From NCBI RefSeq assembly GCF_003194385.1, contig NZ_LAPT01000077.1, positions 27,357 to 91,356 on the forward strand: DNA of 64,000 nt. Direction: 5' to 3'. This document shows, one piece after another, positions 57,120-64,000 of the stretch (positions within the stretch are counted from its first letter, which is position 1; the number at the start of each line of letters is the position of its first letter). The position numbers and the translations under genes were made by a program. The notes under the pieces are model-generated. The model had not been told where the DNA came from and searched no databases. It worked only from the letters and a program-made list of their open reading frames with translations. This stretch comes from Pokkaliibacter plantistimulans. Lineage in GTDB: Bacteria; Pseudomonadota; Gammaproteobacteria; Pseudomonadales; Balneatricaceae.

Positions 57120-57243
57120 GCGCGTCCTTGACAGTGAGCAGTATCTGAAATTGCCCCCCCGGGCTCTCGGCACCGCCTGTTGCTGTGCTGGCGGTGAGCC
57201 AGGGGCACAACGCTTTACCCTTTGAGTGCTTTTAGGAGTCGAA

Positions 57244-57663
57244 ATGAAATCGGTGGTGAAATGGCAAGGTAAGGTTCACTTTGTCGCAGAGACCGATAGT
57301 GGTCACCAGATCAATATTGATGGTGCACCTTCTATCGGTGGAGAAAACAAGGGTGCACGCCCGATGGAGCTGATTCTGGCAGGTCTGGGTGGATGCTCAT
57401 CCATCGATGTCGTCACCATGCTGCAGAAATCGCGTCAGGACGTGACTGACTGCCGCGTTGAGATTGCAGCGGAACGTGCTGATGCAGTGCCGGCAGTGTT
57501 TACCAAAATCAATATGCACTTTGTGGTCACCGGCCGTGGCCTGAAGGAGTCTCACGTCAAACGCGCGGTGTCGCTGTCAGCAGAGAAATACTGCTCAGTG
57601 TCGATCATGCTGAGCAATGGCGATGTGGAAATTACCCACAGCCATGAAATTATCGAAGCCTGA
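57244..57663 (+). CDS. OsmC/YhfA family protein
   Basis: 139 aa OsmC-like fold. Two conserved Cys, Cys51 (LGGCSSIDVV) and Cys117 (EKYCSVSIML), match the redox pair of the Ohr/OsmC superfamily. Closest to the YhfA branch, a role in peroxide defence is possible but not proven. The ATG at 57244 follows TTAGGAGT. It lies 124 bp after trpC. Confidence 0.88.
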   Translation: MKSVVKWQGKVHFVAETDSGHQINIDGAPSIGGENKGARPMELILAGLGGCSSIDVVTMLQKSRQDVTDCRVEIAAERADAVPAVFTKINMHFVVTGRGLKESHVKRAVSLSAEKYCSVSIMLSNGDVEITHSHEIIEA

Positions 57664-57674
57664 GAGAGTTAACC

Positions 57675-57749
57675 CTCTCTGCGCTGACGCTATTCTCTCT
57701 GCACTGACGCTACTCACTCTGCGCTAACGCTGATTGTCTCTGCGCTGCA
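57675..57749 (+). repeat. 20-bp tandem repeats after the osmC-like gene
   Basis: Three near-copies of a 20-bp unit: 57675-57694 (CTCTCTGCGCTGACGCTATT), 57695-57714 and 57715-57734, each differing at two to four positions, then a partial fourth starting at 57737 (TCTCTGCGCTG). They sit between the osmC-like stop and a terminator. Confidence 0.8.
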
Positions 57750-57760
57750 GATGCTCAGTA

Positions 57761-57797
57761 ACAACAACGCCCCGCTGGTCGGGGCGTTGTTGTTTCT
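57761..57797. terminator. Terminator between the osmC-like gene and the convergent MFS gene
   Basis: Perfect 13-bp stem ACAACAACGCCCC (57761-57773) with GGGGCGTTGTTGT (57781-57793), loop GCTGGTC, then TTCTT. It follows the tandem repeats and lies before the stop of the minus-strand MFS gene, so it probably serves both. Confidence 0.85.
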
Positions 57798-57809
57798 TCA
57801 GTCCGGACG

Positions 57810-59015
57810 TCAGGCGGCGCTGGGCTGAGTGCGAGCGCTCACCGGACGGTCGTCCACGGGCAGATGGATCACCATGGCCATCAGCCCAAGAGCGATGGAG
57901 ATTCCCCACATCAGATCAAAGCTGCCTGTCATATCCATCAGCGTGCCGCCCAGCCAGGCACCAAAAAAAGCACCGATCTGATGCGACAGCATCACCACCC
58001 CAAACAGGGTTGCCATGTAGGTAGAGCCGAATATCTGCGCCAGGGTACCGGTGGTCAGCGGAACCGTAGACAGCCACAGGAAGCCGATGGCCGCTGTGAA
58101 CATCAGTACGACAATAGGTGTTTTCGGCGCCAGCCAGAATAGCAGGATAACCAGTGCGCGCAGCCCATAGATGGCTGACAGCAGCCACTTTGGCCGATAG
58201 CGTGCCCCCAGAAAGCCAGCAGTGAGTGAGCCAAAGATATTGAACAGGCCAATCATGGCCAGACCGTTGGCCGACACCTGGCTGGACATGCCGCAGAGGC
58301 TGATATAGGTCGGCAGATGGGTAGCGATAAAGGCAACATGGAAGCCACAGACAAAAAAGCCCAGATTGAGCAGCCAGTACCCTTTGTGTTCACCCGCCTG
58401 CTGCACCGCCTGACGCAGTGACATCCCGGCCGCAGGTTGTGCCGGACGGCCCTTCAGCTGCATGGCGCAGGGAAGAATCAGCAGCGCCATCAGTGCCACC
58501 AGCAACAGCGCTTCCTGCCAGCCAAAATGGCGGTTCAGGCTGTCCATGATGGGCGCCATCAGGAACTGACCCACTGAGCCTCCGGCGGAGGCCAGCCCCA
58601 GTGCCCGTGAGCGCTGCTCCGGCGGGAAGGCGCGACCCACGGCACTGAGTACCAGTGGGAAGGTCGTGGCGCCCACTCCCAGACCCAGTATCAGACCCAG
58701 ATTGAGATTCAGTTGCCAGGCGGTGGTGACATAGGTGGTCAGCACCAGCCCTCCGGCATAGATCAGGGCTCCCAGCGCCAGTACCCGCGCCGTCCCGAAG
58801 CGATCAGCCAGCATGCCTGCCAGTGGCGACGCCACACCCCAGATCAGATTCTGGATGGCAAAGGCCAGACCCATGGCTGACAGGCTGAGGGTGGGCATGG
58901 TCAGCATATCGGGGATCAGCAGACTCATGGTCTGCCGTATGCCCAGGTTCAACGCCAGAATCAGACTGCCTGCGGCCAGCACCAGCCAGGGCAGTCGGGA
59001 GGAAGAGGTAGACAT
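57810..59015 (-). CDS. MFS transporter
   Basis: 401 aa, 12 membrane helices, major facilitator fold. Motif A-type loop GMLADRFGTARVLALG is in the first half. GLASAGGSVGQFLMAPI and MIGLFNIFGSLTAGFLGAR are typical of the monocarboxylate/oxalate-antiporter-like branch. Substrate unknown. Its 5' end faces the TPP riboswitch region, but it is on the opposite strand and not under that riboswitch. Confidence 0.85.
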   Translation of the reverse strand: MSTSSSRLPWLVLAAGSLILALNLGIRQTMSLLIPDMLTMPTLSLSAMGLAFAIQNLIWGVASPLAGMLADRFGTARVLALGALIYAGGLVLTTYVTTAWQLNLNLGLILGLGVGATTFPLVLSAVGRAFPPEQRSRALGLASAGGSVGQFLMAPIMDSLNRHFGWQEALLLVALMALLILPCAMQLKGRPAQPAAGMSLRQAVQQAGEHKGYWLLNLGFFVCGFHVAFIATHLPTYISLCGMSSQVSANGLAMIGLFNIFGSLTAGFLGARYRPKWLLSAIYGLRALVILLFWLAPKTPIVVLMFTAAIGFLWLSTVPLTTGTLAQIFGSTYMATLFGVVMLSHQIGAFFGAWLGGTLMDMTGSFDLMWGISIALGLMAMVIHLPVDDRPVSARTQPSAA

Positions 59016-59187
59016 GGGGCAGGACTCCCAGATGGGCCTTCAAGTCGGACTGAACACTATAGGAGACGCAGCTCAGCGCTGCCAATGAGCAAAATTGCTG
59101 ACTTGCATCATCAGACGTAATGGCTGCCGGCTCATCTTGCAGGTGGGGTGTCGTATGGTGGGATGAGTGATGGTTTTTTATTCAGGC

Positions 59188-59216
59188 TTGAACTGCCTGA
59201 ATAAGCTCTTTACACT
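59188..59216 (+). promoter_or_regulatory. Probable promoter of the thi operon
   Basis: TTGAAC (59188-59193), 17-bp spacer, TACACT (59211-59216), placing transcription start near 59223, about 30 bases before the TPP aptamer. An inverted repeat TTCAGGC/GCCTGAA (59181-59201) overlaps the -35 and could be an operator. Confidence 0.55.
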
Positions 59217-59253
59217 GCCTGCCCTATAGCGACCGCCGCAGGGCGAGTCATGT

Positions 59254-59335
59254 TACTTGTCGGGGTGCCGTGAACAACGGCTGAGATGATACCCGTGAAC
59301 CTGATCCAGTTCGTACTGGCGTAGGAAACAAGCAA
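59254..59335 (+). promoter_or_regulatory. TPP riboswitch (THI element)
   Basis: Canonical conserved blocks in order: CGGGGTGC, GGCTGAGA (59279-59286), ACCC, GAACCTGATC (59297-59306), CTGGCGTAGGAA. The outer P1 arms are formed by CTTGT and ACAAG. It binds thiamine pyrophosphate and reduces thi gene expression when TPP is abundant. Here it is on the plus strand ahead of thiD-thiC, with about 235 nt before the thiD start. Confidence 0.95.
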
Positions 59336-59571
59336 GTCTGGTGCAAGTGAGTTCCATACTCCGGGTGTCTGCCGATATCTTATCCCGCACCAGCTCCTGT
59401 TCTCCCTCCTGAGTATTGCAACTGCCGGTCAGACTGGTTGGCAGGCTATGCTGCACATTCCAGTTCTGATGGTGGTTGTAAACCCGGGGACGATGTCAGC
59501 AATTGGGTTCTGTACGCGGGTCTTCTACCTCTTTACCAGCGACGGCTGGAAAGGCAACAAGGTGAGACCTG
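59336..59571 (+). promoter_or_regulatory. Leader between the riboswitch and thiD
   Basis: About 236 nt, unusually long. CTGGTGC (about 59338-59344) and GCACCAG (59390-59396) can form a long-range stem. No standard terminator with U-run is visible, so control may act through translation of thiD or through Rho. An open frame from 59448 in another frame has no domain. Confidence 0.5.
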
Positions 59572-60483
59572 GTGACCACTTCTTCTCTTTCGACTTCGGA
59601 CAGCCCGATATCTTCTGCCGCGCAGGAGGGGCATCGTCATCACATCGCGCAGGCCCTGACCATTGCAGGCTCGGATTCAGGTGGTGGGGCAGGCATTCAG
59701 GCTGACCTGAAGACGTTCTCTGCACTCGGCGTGTACGGTGCGTCGGTCATTTCAGGTCTGACAGCACAGAATACTCAGGGCGTGCACGGGTTGTTTGACG
59801 TCAGTGCCGACTTTGTCCGGCAGCAGCTGCAGGTTGTGCTTGATGATTTGCGCATCGCGGCCTGCAAGACCGGGATGCTGGCAAGGGCTGACATCATTGT
59901 CGCGGTGGCTGATGAGTTGCGTGGCCGGGTCATACCTCTGGTAGTGGATCCGGTCATGATTGCCAAAAGTGGCCATGCCCTGCTGGCCGCTGAGGCGGTA
60001 GACAATCTCTGCCGTCTGTTGCTGCCGCTTGCCACACTGGTTACCCCCAATCTGCCTGAAGCAGCAGCCATGACCGGCCTGCCCGAAGCGGTCGACGAAG
60101 CGGGCATGCAGCGACTGGGAGAGCGTCTGCTGACCATGGGCGCACAGGGTGTGCTGATCAAAGGCGGGCATTTGCCCGGTGACAGCGATGCTGTTGACTG
60201 GCTGTTCACGCCCTCTCAATCCTGGCGTCTGGTCAGTCCGCGAGTGGCCACCCGTCATACCCATGGCACCGGTTGTACCCTGTCTGCCGCCATCACAGCA
60301 GGTCTGGCTCGTGGGCTGGCACTGCCCCGTGCCGTGGCGCAGGCCAAGGCCTATCTGGACCATGCCCTGAGCGCGGCAGATCAACTGCAGATCGGCCGTG
60401 GGCTGGGCCCGGTACACCATTTTCATCACTGGTGGTCAGACGACGCTGCCAGCCGTTCATCAACCTATATCAATCAACCCTAG
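59572..60483 (+). CDS. thiD: Hydroxymethylpyrimidine/phosphomethylpyrimidine kinase
   Basis: Phosphorylates HMP and HMP-P in thiamine synthesis. 303 aa, about 28 residues longer at the N-terminus than usual. Core: [45 protein letters not shown], and the C-terminal [13 protein letters not shown] anion-hole loop. The start is GTG at 59572; no ATG is available before the core, and AGGTGAGA precedes it. Followed by thiC after 83 bp. Under the TPP riboswitch. Confidence 0.9.
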   Translation: MTTSSLSTSDSPISSAAQEGHRHHIAQALTIAGSDSGGGAGIQADLKTFSALGVYGASVISGLTAQNTQGVHGLFDVSADFVRQQLQVVLDDLRIAACKTGMLARADIIVAVADELRGRVIPLVVDPVMIAKSGHALLAAEAVDNLCRLLLPLATLVTPNLPEAAAMTGLPEAVDEAGMQRLGERLLTMGAQGVLIKGGHLPGDSDAVDWLFTPSQSWRLVSPRVATRHTHGTGCTLSAAITAGLARGLALPRAVAQAKAYLDHALSAADQLQIGRGLGPVHHFHHWWSDDAASRSSTYINQP

Positions 60484-60494
60484 CACTGCCGTGA

Positions 60495-62438
<1,944 letters not shown>

Positions 62439-62459
62439 CGGGCGGTTCAGCTGAAAAAC

Positions 62460-62497
62460 ACAAAAGCAGGTCGATGACCTGCTTTTGTCGTTTCTGC
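62460..62497. terminator. Terminator after thiC, probably bidirectional
   Basis: Perfect 13-bp stem ACAAAAGCAGGTC (62460-62472) with GACCTGCTTTTGT (62476-62488), GAT loop, then CGTTTCTG. A-rich on the other side. It ends thiC and, in reverse, the minus-strand astA. Confidence 0.8.
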
Positions 62498-62554
62498 CTT
62501 TGCCTCTGCTTCTGCCTTATGGCGTATGGCGTATGGCTCAGGGCGTGAAGGGGG

Positions 62555-63574
62555 TTAACTGCGGCCAAACAGTCCGACGGTGCGTAGCGTGGCGCCGGAT
62601 TTCACGCCCAGCGCATCGGCAGTTTGCTGATTGATAGTAATGATGCCCTGACCGAGCGCATCGGTATGGGCCATGCAGCAGCGGAAGTCGGCCAGCGACA
62701 GGGTGGCCAGCAGACTCAGCTCGCCACGGCCACTGGTTTCTCCCACCTGTACTTTGACATAACGACTTTCGCGGATGGCGCGTATGTCCTGCACCCGTGC
62801 TTCCAGCGTCGGGCCTGCATCGAAAATATCCACATAGTTGTTGTAGCGGAATCCTTCGCTTTCCAGCAGGCGACGGGCGGGCGTAGTGTGCTCATGGGTT
62901 TGGCCGATGGCTGCCTGAGCGGCACTGGGCAACAGGTGGGTATAGATGGTGTGTTTGGGCATCAGCTCGGCGATAAAGCCTTTGTCCTTGGCTGACAGCC
63001 GATCCGCCTGGGCAAAGTCCATCGAGAAGAAAGTACGGCCCAACCCTTCCCAGAACGGTGAAACACCGTCTTCACTGAAACCGCGCATTTCAGCGATGAC
63101 ACTGTGATAGAAGCGCTCGGGATGCTCGGCCATGAACATGAAGCGTGATTTGGACAGCAGATGGCCGTTTTTACCCTGACGATATTCAGGGTCGAGGAAC
63201 AGGGTGCAGAGTTCGGAGTAACCGGTGTGGTTGTTATTGAGGGTCAGGGTTTCATGACGGGTGTAGACATTCAGCTCGCGTGAGGCATGAACCTGAACGC
63301 CGACATGGTAGGTGTACCAGGGATCATGCAAGCCCACCGCAGCCTCGATGCCGCAGATACCGACCACTTTCCCCTGCGACAGATCTTCCATGACGAAGAC
63401 ATAGCTGGCCTCACCGTCGCGGCTTTGCTCACTGAATGCCGCCAGGCCATTCTCGATCTTGGCGCTGATCTGCTGGTCGTCGTCCTGCAGGGAGGTGAAG
63501 CCTGGGCCGGTCTTTCTGGCCAGTTCATGCAGAGCGTCGCGGTCTTCAGCCTGGATCGGGCGTACTACCATCAT
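62555..63574 (-). CDS. astA: Arginine N-succinyltransferase
   Basis: First enzyme of the AST pathway of arginine catabolism, succinylating arginine with succinyl-CoA. 339 aa, similar to the AruF/AruG and AstA subunits. MVVRPIQAEDRDALHELARKTGPGFTSL, TYHVGVQVHASRELNVYTRHE, and CTLFLDPEYRQGKNGHLLSKSRF (CoA-binding GNAT-like) are present. The ATG at 63574 (MMVVRP) is chosen; the second ATG at 63571 is equally possible. The rest of the ast/aru operon is not in the window, so it may lie to the right or elsewhere. Confidence 0.92.
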   Translation of the reverse strand: MMVVRPIQAEDRDALHELARKTGPGFTSLQDDDQQISAKIENGLAAFSEQSRDGEASYVFVMEDLSQGKVVGICGIEAAVGLHDPWYTYHVGVQVHASRELNVYTRHETLTLNNNHTGYSELCTLFLDPEYRQGKNGHLLSKSRFMFMAEHPERFYHSVIAEMRGFSEDGVSPFWEGLGRTFFSMDFAQADRLSAKDKGFIAELMPKHTIYTHLLPSAAQAAIGQTHEHTTPARRLLESEGFRYNNYVDIFDAGPTLEARVQDIRAIRESRYVKVQVGETSGRGELSLLATLSLADFRCCMAHTDALGQGIITINQQTADALGVKSGATLRTVGLFGRS

Positions 63575-64000
63575 GGACTCGGTATCCTCTTTTCGAACCT
63601 GCACTCATTATTATGCAAAGGCTGCAGTCGCGACAGGCAGCGACTGTTGCTCAGGCGACGCGTATTTTACTGCGCTGGCTGAATGTACCGATTTGCCGGT
63701 AAGCGCGGCGGGTAGCCATTGCCCGGACGATGGCGCACAAGTCACGCCGATGTCGCCATGCTTGCCTGGATGCCAGCCCCTAAACTGACCAACTGATCAG
63801 GCGCTCTCGTCAGTCCTCTCCGCAAAGGTGGCTTTTAGCCACCTTTCTGCATTTGAGCGTGGGGTTATGGGCATAAACAGTATCCCTTCGTCCTGTCTGG
63901 TAACCCTCGGCCACGTCTGTTGCCTTGCTGTCTGTCGATACAACCCCATCCATAGAAAGAGCCTGCCTTGTGCCCCCTGGCAGGTCGTTGAAAATCTATC
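63575..64000. promoter_or_regulatory. Right-end intergenic region
   Basis: About 425 bp without a convincing gene. It holds the astA promoter region and one hairpin, AAAGGTGGCT (63824-63833) with AGCCACCTTT (63837-63846), probably a terminator for a gene beyond the right end. The remaining 150 bp give no clear start or RNA. Short frames here lack domains. Confidence 0.4.
63824..63855. terminator. Hairpin, likely terminator of an outside gene
   Basis: Perfect 10-bp stem AAAGGTGGCT/AGCCACCTTT with a TTT loop. No strong U-run on either side. It lies downstream of no gene in the window on the plus strand; on the minus strand it could end a gene to the right of 64000. Confidence 0.5.

Noticed and set aside
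59448..59705. 85-codon frame in the thi leader
   Set aside because: Overlaps the thiD start in another frame and has no domain; a leader peptide role cannot be supported.

Overview
The window looks like a chromosomal core region of a gammaproteobacterium. Several conserved gene orders point to the Oceanospirillales/Pseudomonadales side: purHD, dusB-fis, prmA next to accCB-aroQ, proA-nadD-rsfS-rlmH-mrdA-mrdB-mltB-rlpA-dacA-dat-ybeD-lipB-lipA, leuS-lptE-holA, rpe-gph...trpGDC, and an arginine succinyltransferase. Base composition is even and moderately GC-rich. I see no phage, integrase, insertion sequence, CRISPR array, rRNA or tRNA. The species cannot be named from the sequence alone.

Layout. 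1-7.9 kb (minus strand): purine synthesis (purH, purD start), fis/dusB, prmA with a zinc-ribbon membrane protein, and accC-accB-aroQ. 8.5-12.4 kb (plus): a LapD-type c-di-GMP receptor, a DUF2333 membrane protein and an orphan ParA ATPase, the least standard cluster here. 12.6-15.1 kb: ppa, an unknown membrane-anchored protein and fbp. 15.3-30.7 kb (plus): a long run of envelope and housekeeping genes covering peptidoglycan recycling and elongation (mpl, mrdA, mrdB, mltB, rlpA, dacA), NAD, proline and lipoate synthesis, and ribosome silencing and methylation. 30.8-35.6 kb (minus): a small Cys/Pro-rich secreted protein, then leuS-lptE-holA. 35.8-47 kb: a YbeL-like zinc-ribbon protein, cysG, two transporters, two Nudix enzymes, a Ni/Co export pair (DUF1007-NicO), yidD, and a LysR regulator facing yceI. 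47-53 kb: ppiC, a HerA-like ATPase, two alpha/beta-hydrolase-like secreted proteins with altered nucleophile elbows, yaiI and cdd. 52.8-57.7 kb: rpe-gph, trpGDC (no trpE) and an OsmC protein. 57.8-63.6 kb: an MFS transporter, a TPP riboswitch upstream of thiD-thiC, and astA.

The unusual material is mostly small-scale. It includes a 121-bp near-palindromic element before cysG, 20-bp tandem repeats after the osmC-like gene, paired hairpins before trpG, an antisense overlap of yidD with the NicO transporter gene, an esterase-like protein lacking both its Ser and His catalytic residues, and the LapD-DUF2333-ParA neighbourhood with no lapG in sight. No obviously new defence or mobile system is present. 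The best candidate for an undescribed functional module is the LapD-DUF2333-ParA cluster.
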